From Arthrobacter globiformis (GTDB lineage Bacteria; Actinomycetota; Actinomycetes; Actinomycetales; Micrococcaceae), in contig NZ_JAUSZX010000001.1 of NCBI RefSeq assembly GCF_030818015.1, positions 3,162,001 to 3,226,000 of the forward strand: DNA of 64,000 nt, written 5' to 3'. The notes below the pieces were generated by a model that had not been told where the DNA came from, searched no databases, and saw only the letters and a program-made list of their open reading frames with translations. This document shows positions 44,905-52,999 of this stretch, one piece after another. Position 1 is the stretch's first letter; each line of letters starts with the position of its first letter. The position numbers and the translations under genes are program-made.

Positions 44905-46587
44905 TTAGTCGCGGGTCAGGCGGCGGTGCGTGACGCGGTGCGGCTTGGCGGCGTCGGGGCCGAGGCGCTGCACCTTGTTCTCCTCATAGGATTCGAAGTT
45001 GCCCTCAAACCAGTACCACTTCGACGGGTTCTCCTCGTCACCTTCGTAGGCGAGGATGTGGGTGGCCACCCGGTCCAGGAACCAGCGGTCGTGGGAGACC
45101 ACGACGGCGCAGCCCGGGAACTCCAGCAGCGCGTTTTCCAGGCTGCTGAGGGTTTCGACGTCGAGGTCGTTGGTCGGTTCGTCGAGCAGGAGCAGGTTTC
45201 CGCCCTGCTTGAGGGTCAGCGCCAGGTTCAGGCGGTTGCGCTCACCACCGGAGAGCACGCCTGCCTTCTTCTGCTGGTCCGGTCCCTTGAACCCGAACGC
45301 CGCAACGTAGGCGCGGGACGGCATTTCAACGTTGCCCACCTGGATGAAGTCCAGGCCGTCGGATACGACCTCCCAGAGGGTCTTGTTGGGGTCGATGCCG
45401 CCGCGGCTCTGGTCGGCGTAGGAGATCTTGACCGAGTCGCCGATCTTCAGCTCGCCGCCGTCGAGGGGCTCAAGGCCCACGATGGTCTTGAACAGCGTGG
45501 ACTTGCCCACACCGTTCGGGCCGATGACACCGACGATTCCGTTGCGTGGCAGGGAGAAGGACAGGCCATCGATCAGGGTGCGGTCGTCGAAGCCCTTCTG
45601 CAGGTTCTTGGCTTCGAGGACCAGGCCGCCAAGGCGCGGTCCCGGCGGGATCTGGATCTCTTCGAAGTCCAGCTTCCGGGTGCGGTCTGCCTCGGCCGCC
45701 ATTTCCTCGTAGCGTGCCAGACGCGCCTTGGACTTGGTCTGCCGGCCCTTGGCGTTGGAGCGGACCCACTCGAGTTCGTCGGCGAGGCGCTTGGCCTGCT
45801 TGGCGTCCTTCTTGCCCTGGATCTCCAGGCGAGCGCGCTTCTTCTCCAGGTAGGTGGAGTAGTTGCCCTCGTAGGGGTACAGGTGGCCGCGGTCCACCTC
45901 GGCGATCCATTCCGCGACGTGGTCCAGGAAGTACCGGTCGTGGGTGACGGCGAGAACGGCGCCCTCGTAGCTGGAGAGGTGCTGTTCCAGCCACAGCACG
46001 CTCTCGGCGTCGAGGTGGTTGGTGGGCTCGTCAAGGAGCAGGAGGTCCGGCTTCTGCAGGAGCAGCTTGCAGAGCGCCACACGGCGGCGCTCACCACCGG
46101 AGAGCAGGGTGACATCCGCGTCGGCCGGCGGGCAGCGGAGGGCGTCCATGGCCTGCTCGAGCTGGGAGTCCAGGTCCCAGGCGTCGGCGGAGTCGATGGC
46201 TTCCTGCAGGTGGCCCATCTCCTCGAGGAGTGAGTCGTAGTCTGCGTCCGGGCTGGCCATCTCCTCGGAGATGGCGTTGAAGCGCTGAATCTTGCCGAAG
46301 ATCTCGCCCACGCCTTCCTGGACGTTGCCCAGGACGGTCTTCTCCTCGTTCAGCGGCGGCTCCTGCAGCAGGATGCCCACGGTGTAGCCGGGGCTGAGCC
46401 GGGCCTCGCCGTTGGAGGGGGTGTCCAGGCCGGCCATGATTTTCAGAATGGTGGACTTACCGGCACCGTTGGGGCCAACAACACCGATCTTGGCACCCGG
46501 GAAGAAGGACATGCTTACGTCATCGAGAATAAGTTTTTCGCCAACAGCCTTTCGGGCCTTGGTCATTGTGTAGATAAATTCCGCCAT
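44905..46587 (-). CDS. ettA: Energy-dependent translational throttle protein EttA (ABC-F)
   Basis: EttA binds the ribosomal E site and gates the first peptide bond according to ATP level. The 560-residue ABC-F protein has two nucleotide-binding domains: GPNGAGKST, LSGGERRRVAL and LLLLDEPTNHLD in the first, GPNGVGKST, LSGGERNRLNL and LLLLDEPTNDLD in the second, joined by a charged linker. There are no membrane segments. The start giving MAEFIYTM is the family start; TAGATT 7 nt upstream suggests leaderless transcription. Confidence 0.95.
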   Translation of the reverse strand: MAEFIYTMTKARKAVGEKLILDDVSMSFFPGAKIGVVGPNGAGKSTILKIMAGLDTPSNGEARLSPGYTVGILLQEPPLNEEKTVLGNVQEGVGEIFGKIQRFNAISEEMASPDADYDSLLEEMGHLQEAIDSADAWDLDSQLEQAMDALRCPPADADVTLLSGGERRRVALCKLLLQKPDLLLLDEPTNHLDAESVLWLEQHLSSYEGAVLAVTHDRYFLDHVAEWIAEVDRGHLYPYEGNYSTYLEKKRARLEIQGKKDAKQAKRLADELEWVRSNAKGRQTKSKARLARYEEMAAEADRTRKLDFEEIQIPPGPRLGGLVLEAKNLQKGFDDRTLIDGLSFSLPRNGIVGVIGPNGVGKSTLFKTIVGLEPLDGGELKIGDSVKISYADQSRGGIDPNKTLWEVVSDGLDFIQVGNVEMPSRAYVAAFGFKGPDQQKKAGVLSGGERNRLNLALTLKQGGNLLLLDEPTNDLDVETLSSLENALLEFPGCAVVVSHDRWFLDRVATHILAYEGDEENPSKWYWFEGNFESYEENKVQRLGPDAAKPHRVTHRRLTRD

Positions 46588-46630
46588 GGTTCCAAATCTA
46601 GTGGGTTGGCGGGCATATCTCACATTCGCG

Positions 46631-47221
46631 TCAGGCCGGGGCTCCCACGAAGCACTTCCCGTTCGACAGCGCCGGCAGCACGGTCACCGTCACCTTTCCC
46701 TCACGGATCTGGCCGATCACACATTCCTTTGCCTGGACCGCCGCCGCTTCCATGGAATCCACCTCGAGTCCGGTGGGCGTGCGCCCCGCCGAGACCTCCA
46801 GGCTCCGCGCCGGAACGCCAGCCGCCGTGAGCGCCGCCGTGATGTCCGCCGTGGCCGGCTTGGGGTTGGCTGCGACAACGCTTCCCAGGACGTCAGTCAT
46901 GGTCCGCTGCAGCGCCGCCGTGGCCCCGGCGGCGGCAGGCGCTTTGGTGGCCGCCGCAGATGCCGACGGTTTTGCCGACGCTGAGGCTGAGGCTGCCGCC
47001 GCCGCTGCCGTGGCAGTCTGCGTGGCCGCCTTTTCTCCGGCGGCCTGTCCTTCCGCCGTCTGGTTCACGGTCGCCTGATCCCATGGAACGGTGCAGGCGG
47101 CGGGCGCCGAGAGCAATACAGCCGCCAAAGCGAGCCGGCCTGTAACCCTCTTGGCATTTCGCCGGGCACTAGTTGCCTTGCCGCGGATTGCCTTGTTCCG
47201 CTGGGGTGTCATCGCTCGCAT
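46631..47221 (-). CDS. Putative lipoprotein with C-terminal cysteine pair
   Basis: The roughly 196-residue product has a basic N terminus, a hydrophobic signal (LALAAVLLSAPAAC) with a lipobox-like end at Cys about residue 44, an Ala/Ser/Lys-rich linker and a C-terminal domain of about 95 residues. That domain contains two cysteines (KECVIGQ and GKCFVG) that could form a disulfide. It is likely anchored outside the cytoplasm. I cannot assign a function. The ATG at 47221 fits better than the longer frame, which adds a non-signal-like leader. Confidence 0.72.
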   Translation of the reverse strand: MRAMTPQRNKAIRGKATSARRNAKRVTGRLALAAVLLSAPAACTVPWDQATVNQTAEGQAAGEKAATQTATAAAAAASASASAKPSASAAATKAPAAAGATAALQRTMTDVLGSVVAANPKPATADITAALTAAGVPARSLEVSAGRTPTGLEVDSMEAAAVQAKECVIGQIREGKVTVTVLPALSNGKCFVGAPA

Positions 47222-47281
47222 CACGCTGCCATTCTGCCATGCGGCACCGCCAGGGGGTGCGGTGCCGCACGCCACCGGCGT

Positions 47282-47851
47282 TCAGGCAGCCGCTCCGGTG
47301 AGTTCGCCCGTTTCCGCATCGAGCTGCGACTCGTCGCCGGTGTCGTCCACGAAGATGCCTGCTGCGGCCGGGTCTTCATCGGATTCGTCATCTTCCTCCC
47401 GGTCCTCGTCGGCTCCGTCTTCGCCCACAGCCGAGGACCCGGAGGCGCTGCGGTCGCCGTTTGCGGGACCAAATGCGTCAGCGGCCTGTGGGCTACCGGA
47501 ATTGCGGATGAAGTTGGCGGTGCCATACTTGAGGTCGTGGCCCACGGCATCCGCGTCGATCTCGGCCTCATGGTGGATGCGCCCGTCCTTCTCCCAGCTG
47601 CGCAATTTCAGCTTGCCCACGACGACGATGCGCTGACCTTTCTTGATGCTGCATCCCATGTTCCCGGCCAGCTGGCGGTACCCCTGGACGGTGAACCAGT
47701 TGATGTTGCCGTCTACCCAGGCGTTCGCGGTGCGGTCGTACCGCCGCTCGGTGGAACCGATGCGGAATGAGGCGGTGGGAACGCCCCCGGGAGTTGTTGA
47801 ACTGCGGATCTCCGTGGCAACGAAGCCGCGGATCGTAACGGTGTCGGTCAT
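47282..47851 (-). CDS. ssb: Single-stranded DNA-binding protein
   Basis: The 189-residue protein has the OB-fold core (VTIRGFVATEIRSS, FRIGSTERRYDR, WFTVQGYRQLAGNM, KKGQRIVVVGKLKLRSWEKDGR) and a long acidic C-terminal region. The last residues do not form the canonical DDDIPF tip, so this is probably a second, non-essential SSB rather than the replication SSB. AGGAC precedes the ATG. It lies 210 bp left of the tRNA-Arg that carries the integrated element. Confidence 0.9.
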   Translation of the reverse strand: MTDTVTIRGFVATEIRSSTTPGGVPTASFRIGSTERRYDRTANAWVDGNINWFTVQGYRQLAGNMGCSIKKGQRIVVVGKLKLRSWEKDGRIHHEAEIDADAVGHDLKYGTANFIRNSGSPQAADAFGPANGDRSASGSSAVGEDGADEDREEDDESDEDPAAAGIFVDDTGDESQLDAETGELTGAAA

Positions 47852-48060
47852 GTTGGTGTCCTGTCTCGAATTGTCGTGCCCCTTGCAGGCATTCCAAGCA
47901 TCAACCGGCAGCAGGGGGACCGCGAGAGTCGAAGTTCCGTATGTGGAAAACAAGCTTGGGAGGCGGGTAACGGAAGGATGAAACAGCCACGCGCCTGACG
48001 CTGACAGCACGCAAGTCAATGTAGACTTTTTAGGCGCCAGCAATGTGCCGGAAAGCCATT

Positions 48061-48133
48061 GCCCCAGTAGCTCAGGGGATAGAGCAGCGGCCTTCTAATC
48101 CGCCGGTCGGGGGTTCGATTCCCTCCTGGGGCA
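48061..48133 (+). tRNA. tRNA-Arg(TCT), integration target
   Basis: The cloverleaf has acceptor GCCCCAG/CTGGGGC, anticodon loop CTTCTAA (anticodon TCT) and discriminator A. Its 3' part from the anticodon loop to just past the end is repeated perfectly at 52526-52566, which marks it as the attachment site of the element to its right. Confidence 0.95.
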
Positions 48134-48135
48134 CA
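48095..48135. repeat. attL: left 41-bp attachment repeat
   Basis: This direct repeat spans the 3' half of tRNA-Arg. It is identical over 41 bp to 52526-52566 and differs on both flanks, so these are the exact edges of the shared core. Confidence 0.92.
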
Positions 48136-48138
48136 CGA

Positions 48139-48190
48139 AAAGCGGCTCTGACCTGCGGAAACGCCGATCAGGGCCGCTTTATTTTTTTAG
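48139..48190 (+). terminator. Terminator now serving tRNA-Arg, brought by the element
   Basis: The stem AAAGCGGC/GCCGCTTT with an inner CTGA/TCAG pairing is followed by TTTATTTTTTT. It lies just inside attL, so it belongs to the element; the host's own terminator was pushed beyond attR. Confidence 0.8.
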
Positions 48191-48418
48191 CTGAGAACTG
48201 GGCAATCCACCGATTACCCACCGGAATCGACTTGCCCAACGCCGACATCCGATACAGGCGGAGAATGGCTATCTGCCGATCTGAGTCATCGGTCTCCACT
48301 ACCTTGCCAACCCACTTGAGCCGCAGGTAGTACATCAGCACGTTGAACTTGGACGTCCACCCGTGACCGTCCAGAAATCCCAAGTGGATGCTGCTGCGCT
48401 GGCAGCCTCGGCAACCAT
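48168..48418 (-). pseudogene. Small unknown gene after the integrase, probably frameshifted
   Basis: The integrase stop TGA overlaps an ATG (TGATG) that has GGGGAGGGG 7 nt upstream. From this ATG the frame reads MVAEAASAAASTWDFWTVTG and then stops. Adding one G at the GGG run near 48360-48362 (minus strand) moves it into the frame GWTSKFNVLMYYLRLKWVGK, which continues to 48168. The repaired product would have about 83 residues. It has no domain I know; translational coupling to the integrase suggests an accessory role. The repair is my inference. Confidence 0.45.
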
Positions 48419-49515
48419 CAAAGAGCCCCTCCCCCAAAGGCCTGCAGCAGCGCAGTCATGTCCGTGGCCTGGTGCGTCTTCTGGACGTAATGCCGGCTTG
48501 TGATCTGCTCATTCGAGTGGCCTAGTTGCGCCGATGCCGAGGCCATTCCCTCGGCATTGGCCAGGAGCGTGCCGACTGATTTGCGGAACGTGTGCGGAGT
48601 GACCCACTGGAACCCGATGTCATCTCGGGCGGACCGCCACTGCTTGCGGAAGTTGCCAGGCTCACGCAAGGTGCCCGTAGACGAGAGGAAGACCACGTCC
48701 CATGGATTCGCTTCAAGCTGCTGGACTTGGCGGCGCATGAGCATCTCCACCGCGAAAGGCGGCAGGAAGTACCTTTGCCGGGAGTTGGTGGAGTTGGGGT
48801 GCTCCTGGATATCATCCCCTCTCCCGGCACATAGATGACCGTTCCCGTGACGGTGAGCGTGGCCCGCTCGGCCTTTAGGTCAACATCCTTCCACCTGAGC
48901 GCCAAAGCCTCCCCAATCCGGGCGCCGGTGGCAAGCATGACATCGACGACATGAAGCAGGTCGCTCGGGCGCTTTCGGCCGCGGGGGACTAGAGTCGAGT
49001 TGCCATTGGTACAGGCCGGCCCGCAGCGCGGCCGCCTCTTCAACGGTCAGCGCCCGCACCTCGTTCCGGTTCACAGGGACTTTGGTGACGTCGCGAAGTG
49101 GATTGGATTCGATGGCCCCATGGCGTGCCGCCAGGCCCAACATGGCCGACAGGACGGTCTTGGCCAGCTTCGCAGATCCGTTTCCGTGCTGGGTCCTCGT
49201 CGCCTTGAGGAACCGATCCAGGCGCGACACCGTCGCCTCCCTGATCGCGAGGCCACCGACCCCTGGACAAACGTACGAATCCAGGACTTCCCGATAGCGT
49301 CGCTGCGTGTTGATGGGGCGATCCTGGTCCTTAAACTCAACCCACCAGACCTCCGCCAACCTATTCATTCGTGTGTCCGCCGTGATGTCCTCACCGGCCG
49401 GCATCGCCCGCTCCTTCAACGCTGAAATCAAAGCCTGCTCCGCCTTGGAGCCCCGGTCATTCTTCGACTTGGCGATCGCCCGCGCCTCGACCTTGCGAGT
49501 CACTCCATCAAAATC
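48418..49515 (-). pseudogene. Tyrosine-family integrase with frameshifts, lacking its own N terminus
   Basis: Three frames join into one integrase. The core-binding part reads from DGVTRKVEARA through NTQRRYREVLDSYVCPGVGG to EVRALTVEEAAALR. The catalytic part continues as PSDLLHVVDVMLATGARIGEALALRW (first Arg in GARIGE) and EMLMRRQVQQLEANPWDVV, then VTPHTFRKSVGTLL (HxxR box), LGHSNEQITSRHYV (His and Tyr nucleophile) and GGGAL. Frame breaks are one extra C at the minus-strand C5 run 48983-48987 and one missing G at the G4 run 48816-48819. All five catalytic residues survive. There is no start codon; at the left of DGVT it is fused to another integrase fragment. Confidence 0.85.
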
Positions 49516-49955
49516 CCTGGATGTTCGCCTTGGTTTTGCGCGAGAGCGGCTGCCCGGTGGGCTGGTTGGCGCGGGACTGGGCCACGGGCCCATCCATCCA
49601 CAGGATTGCAGCTTCCCGGTCCACGCGGTCCACCGGTGTCTTGCCGAGGTCACTGGGGGCGATGTGGTTGGCCAGCTGCCGCCGGTATTTGCTGACGGTG
49701 CCTGGCTGGGGGCTTGCGGAGCTGGTTGATGTGGTCCTCGACGACCTCTGCCACGGTCGGCGCGGTGGAGTCCTTGCGGACCTTCGCTTTGGCTGCGAGC
49801 TTGAAGCTGTTGCCGTTCGAGTCGAGGAAGTCCTCGAGCTCCTGCGCCTTCTGCTTGTCATCGAACGTGCGGGATTTCAGGCCGGCCTCAGGATCACGCC
49901 AGGTCACTGTGTGGGACGCGCCCTTCTTCGTCTCCCGGGTCCGGATGCTAGCCAC
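49508..49955 (-). pseudogene. N-terminal half of a second tyrosine integrase, frameshifted
   Basis: The GTG start gives MASIRTRETKKGASHTVTW, an AP2-like arm domain, then a SAM-like core-binding domain (VAEVVEDHINQLRKP, and in the next frame QPGTVSKYRRQLANHIAP and KTPVDRVDREAAILWM). One extra C at the C5 run 49708-49712 breaks the frame. Coding sense stops at NIQGF, where the sequence runs directly into the middle of the other integrase (from DGVTRK). The catalytic half is missing. Confidence 0.8.
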
Positions 49956-50241
49956 GGGTCCACTCCTGCTGGTAGTCCGGGTGGCTGGCGTAGACGGCGG
50001 CCAGGGCCTTGAGGATCGCGTCCGCTGTTCCTAGGTCCTCACCGCCCGACTCGGCGCTAAGCTGGGCGTCCATCTGTTCCACGTCGTCCGCTAGGGCGAT
50101 GATTTTTCGCTTGGCCTCACACTCAGCGAAAACACGTAGGTCAGCCTTTGCTTCGGTCATGGCGAGCCCTTCAAGGTCACGCCGCGCTTCTGCCTCATCC
50201 TCGGCGATGCGTGCTTCGAGGAACTCGACGATGCTAGCCAC
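49948..50241 (-). CDS. DUF6221-type small protein, copy 1
   Basis: The 97-residue product begins MASIVEFLEARIAEDEAEAR and ends with YASHPDYQQEW, features of the DUF6221 family common in actinobacteria and their phages; its function is unknown. It is acidic and helical, with AECEAKRKI in the middle. GGAGG lies 6 nt before the GTG start. It overlaps the integrase start by 8 bp and the gene upstream by 8 bp, so the three form one coupled operon. It is the best-preserved gene on this strand of the element. Confidence 0.75.
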   Translation of the reverse strand: MASIVEFLEARIAEDEAEARRDLEGLAMTEAKADLRVFAECEAKRKIIALADDVEQMDAQLSAESGGEDLGTADAILKALAAVYASHPDYQQEWTRG

Positions 50242-50575
50242 GGGGATCCTCCAACTCCGAAATGACAGCAGCGATGGTCGGGCACGGAGCCGCCTTGTTG
50301 CAGTGCGTGCAGTAGCGCTCCTGACGGTCGGCGCGGGGAAACCCGACCCATCTCTGCCCATCTGAATTGTGTAGCTCCAGTACGGCGTCAAGCGCGGCGA
50401 CGAGACACAGCGTGTCCTCGGCCATCTCAATCACAATGGACTCTGTCGCATCCATCGCGCCGTACTGGTCTGCAACGAGCGTCGCATCAGACCGGATCTG
50501 ATTCAGCTTGCTCATGCTCGCGTCACGCTCACCAGCGTGCTCGCCTTGTCCCGTTCTGTCCTGTGGCTGTTCCAT
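50234..50575 (-). CDS. Small unknown protein with a Cys/His cluster
   Basis: No family recognised. The 113-residue product starts at an ATG with AGGGGA 5 nt upstream. A helical middle (MDATESIVIEMAEDTLCLVAALDAVLELH) is followed by RYCTHCNKAAPCP, where three cysteines and one histidine could hold a zinc ion. Its stop overlaps the DUF6221 start. It belongs to the element. Confidence 0.6.
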   Translation of the reverse strand: MEQPQDRTGQGEHAGERDASMSKLNQIRSDATLVADQYGAMDATESIVIEMAEDTLCLVAALDAVLELHNSDGQRWVGFPRADRQERYCTHCNKAAPCPTIAAVISELEDPRG

Positions 50576-50687
50576 GCTTGTCCCCTAGCTGTGCCGTTTT
50601 TCGCCAACAAAATAGCCGTTCTCGCCAACAGGCAAAAAGAAAAGCCCTAGATCACTGGGATCCAGGAAATTCCGGCGGCGGTCGTGG

Positions 50688-50997
50688 TCATAAATGGCCA
50701 CGATCGCACCGGAGCGGGACGTTAGCAAGCATCTGCCGTTTGGCCACCCATTCAGCAAGGATCCTGCCCCCGGTTGAACTGGGCGATGTAAAGCCGGTCT
50801 TCGGGCTTGCAGGCGAGGTACCCGGGTGCGTGGTCTGCGTATGCGTATGCGTCAAGTACAGCCTGTTCGTTCGCGGAGTAGAGCGCTGACGCGGGCGTTC
50901 CTGCTTCCCCGAACCATTCCCAGGGCGCAGGGGACGCTGCTTGGGCGACGGCTTCGTCTTCGCTGATTCGGGCTTCCAGGAAACCAATTATGTCCAC
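50688..50997 (-). pseudogene. DUF6221-type protein, copy 2, frameshifted
   Basis: The frame from GTG 50997 reads MDIIGFLEARISEDEAVAQ and YIAQFNRG, then a stop. Removing one C from the plus-strand C5 run 50767-50771 joins it to GRILAEWVAKRQMLANV, which matches the continuation expected for DUF6221 proteins. It shares FLEARI(A/S)EDEA with copy 1. As written, the product is cut at 81 residues. Confidence 0.7.
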
Positions 50998-51362
50998 GCT
51001 TCATCCTGCCACCCAGTTGCGGGGACCAGAAAGGACAAAGCGACGTGGGCCGAGCCAGAGGGCGACCCGTTCCGTTGGTAGTCAATGAATAGGGTAGCGG
51101 TGGCCCGCTCATTCCCCCAGACAGGAGCGGGCCACCTACCGAGGCCGTAGATTACATCGAGACCCCCTTACGGCAGCGGTAAACGGATGATACGACGGTC
51201 AAATGAAAAACGGATGGCGAATGGCTGCAGGCTTATAAAGTTGTGTGAATAATAGGAGGTTGTTAGCGTTATCAGTGGCAGCCTCCGCATTCCCCCCATG
51301 TGTGGAGGCTGCTTCTTTGGTTTTCAATCGGGGGCCCTGTCACAAACGCTGCGATCTAGCCC
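50998..51362. other. Control region of the element
   Basis: This gene-free stretch separates the minus-strand integrase operon from the plus-strand regulator genes, so it should hold both promoters. A 12-bp hairpin (GGTGGCCCGCTC arms) lies at 51099-51136. ACGGATG occurs twice near 51183-51222. At 51278-51312 a 9-bp stem GCAGCCTCC/GGAGGCTGC followed by TTCTTTGGTTTTC forms a terminator on the plus strand, with no gene in front of it. Before that stem AGGAGG appears without a convincing coding frame. Confidence 0.5.
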
Positions 51363-51650
51363 ATGGAAGACGAGGTCTTCACCGTCAAGGAAGTGGCGGA
51401 GATGCTCAAGGTGTCGACGAGCACCATCTATGCTCGCGTCTCGGACTGGCCGCACATCAGGATCACACCGACCGACATCCGGTTCAGCCGTGAAGACATT
51501 GAAGAGATCAAGGCGATGCCGCGCAAGACGCCCGTAGGTCCGCCTGCTATGCGGGCAAGGAGCACACGGATCGGGACGGAGAGGCAGAAGGCCAGGAACC
51601 GGGCGTACAACCTCAGGAACGGCCTCAAAGAGCCACCGGCACCCCGCTAA
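51363..51650 (+). CDS. Excisionase-like helix-turn-helix protein 1
   Basis: The 95-residue protein starts MEDEVFTVKEVAEMLKVST, an HTH_17/MerR-like helix-turn-helix as in Xis proteins and small regulators, followed by the wing (ITPTDIRFSREDIEEIKAM) and a basic tail (RIGTERQKARNRAYNLR). It probably binds att or promoter DNA of the element. A plus-strand stem-loop terminator lies just upstream and could attenuate it. Confidence 0.78.
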   Translation: MEDEVFTVKEVAEMLKVSTSTIYARVSDWPHIRITPTDIRFSREDIEEIKAMPRKTPVGPPAMRARSTRIGTERQKARNRAYNLRNGLKEPPAPR

Positions 51651-52080
51651 GAAGTGGTGGCCCGCCCCGATTGGGGACAGGGCGGGCCACCACCGGAGCC
51701 GCAGAAGGCGTGTAGCGGCGCCGGCTCACAGGACTATACGCCGCTCAAATCAAGGAAACCTCAAGTTTTCCGCAGCAAGAAGCGCCCGCCAGTCGTAAGC
51801 CCAGAGGGGGCTTCTCAGTTCTCAGCGGAGGCTTAGGCTTTCCGGCCGGCAAAGTCCGCAGGAGGTCCACAAACGGCCATCCTGACCAACTGCGCTCAAC
51901 GACAAAAACCCCCGGAATGTCGCGGGATTCAGCCGCACATCCGATCCGGCACATTCCGTAAACCATCGCGGTAGACACGTTGAGCCTTTACGGCAACATC
52001 TGCTGCAGTGACCATAGGGGCATCATCCATCCGTTGAGCATACGTACCAAGCGTCGACTTCGTGGCCTAGCATCGGCGGC
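51651..52080. other. Gene-free stretch between the two HTH genes
   Basis: A perfect 13-bp inverted repeat (TGGTGGCCCGCCC, 12-nt loop) at 51655-51692 follows the first HTH gene and may terminate it; its stem shares GGTGGCCCGC with the hairpin at 51099. The remainder shows no reliable gene. TAGCAT at 52068-52073, 7 nt before the next start, may be the -10 of a leaderless transcript. Confidence 0.5.
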
Positions 52081-52440
52081 ATGAACGTGGATCCGGCGCC
52101 CATTGAAAAGTCCAAGCTCGCTTACAACCTAGAAGAGGCAGCCACAGCCACCGGCTATACGGTGAGCACGCTTCGCATCGCCATACGTCGCCACGACCTC
52201 TTAGCCCGATACGCGAACACCAAGCCAATCATTCTGGCCGATGAACTCCAGGACTGGCTTAGATCTCTTCCTACCGAGCCTAAAGGCGGACACCGGCCTC
52301 TCAGCAAGTGTGCGGAAGAGGTGGAAGGATGGCCAGGGCAACCAGAAGAACGTCAGCGCACGTCTCTAGCGCCGGCGAAAGCACTGTTCCGGACACCCGA
52401 AGAAGTCGCCCCCGAACTCGGCATCAATGACAAATCTTGA
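52081..52440 (+). CDS. Excisionase-like helix-turn-helix protein 2
   Basis: The 119-residue protein has an N-terminal helix-turn-helix (LAYNLEEAATATGYTVSTLR, then PIILADELQDWLRSLP), the arrangement of HTH_17 excisionase-type domains, and a hydrophilic C terminus without a known domain. It has no ribosome-binding site and may be leaderless. It is the last gene before attR, a common place for xis-like genes. Confidence 0.7.
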   Translation: MNVDPAPIEKSKLAYNLEEAATATGYTVSTLRIAIRRHDLLARYANTKPIILADELQDWLRSLPTEPKGGHRPLSKCAEEVEGWPGQPEERQRTSLAPAKALFRTPEEVAPELGINDKS

Positions 52441-52525
52441 AATGCAACGATCGCGCACACCGGCTTGTTTCGCGGAATCTCGAGACTGTTGGGCGAGGAT
52501 GAATGATGACGAAAAGCAGCATCCC

Positions 52526-52566
52526 CTAATCCGCCGGTCGGGGGTTCGATTCCCTCCTGGGGCACA
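52526..52566. repeat. attR: right 41-bp attachment repeat
   Basis: Perfect copy of the tRNA-Arg 3' segment at 48095-48135. It lacks the 5' half of the tRNA, so it is not a functional tRNA gene. Confidence 0.92.
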
Positions 52567-52573
52567 GTGTGGT

Positions 52574-52648
52574 GAGTCGAGACATCCTTTCCGGATGAGT
52601 CGGGTCATCAGTTACACCCCGGTCTTCGGACCGGGGTGTTTTTCTTTG
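52574..52648 (+). terminator. Displaced host terminator with UUCG loop (copy A)
   Basis: An 11-bp stem ACACCCCGGTC closed by a cUUCGg tetraloop (52613-52639) is followed by TTTTTCTTT. It lies 48 bp right of attR, so it is the likely original terminator of tRNA-Arg. A diverged copy occurs at 54247-54318. Confidence 0.8.
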
Positions 52649-52999
52649 TCTGGGCTGGTAGTCCGTGCAGGGAGGCCCTCGGGCGTCTCTTCGGTTCGGG
52701 ACGGATAAGGTCTGCGGTTGCAGGGTCCGGCGGATCGTGGACGTCGAGGGCGAGGGCGGCGTCGTCAGTGCGGTGGGGATTGCTGAGAGGCCGTTTCAAT
52801 CGCGGTTCCACGGCGGCGAGGCCTCCCGTTCGCAGGACAGTGTGGGTATACGAGGTCGCCTGGCTGCAGGGCGTCAGCCCAGAGGAGCTTGGCGTAGATC
52901 CTGACGATGTCGTTGGGGTCCTTGCCGATGATGCCTTCGGCGACCTCCTTGGCTTAACGTTGATGGTGCTCGTGGGTCGGGGATGCTTGGCGGTGGCAT
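52649..52999. other. Stretch without a supported gene
   Basis: No convincing gene. On the minus strand a frame with no start codon (about 52955 to 52765) reads KEVAEGIIGKDPNDIVRIYA and then WADALQPGDLVYP, which is protein-like and could be a remnant, but I recognise no family. Confidence 0.35.

Larger units (their letters stand above)
48095..52566. mobile_element. Degenerate integrative element in tRNA-Arg(TCT)
   Basis: A 4.4-kb segment bounded by the 41-bp att repeats. Reading from attL: a small unknown gene, a tyrosine integrase, the N-terminal half of another integrase, a DUF6221 gene, a Cys-containing unknown gene, a second DUF6221 gene (all minus strand), then two excisionase-like helix-turn-helix genes (plus strand). 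Most coding genes on the minus strand are broken by one-base changes in G/C runs. No replication, capsid or conjugation gene is visible, so it is probably a remnant or a small satellite-like element. Confidence 0.88.

Noticed and set aside
51745..51978. 77-codon frame on the minus strand between the HTH genes
   Set aside because: No ribosome-binding site, no domain and composition like non-coding sequence.
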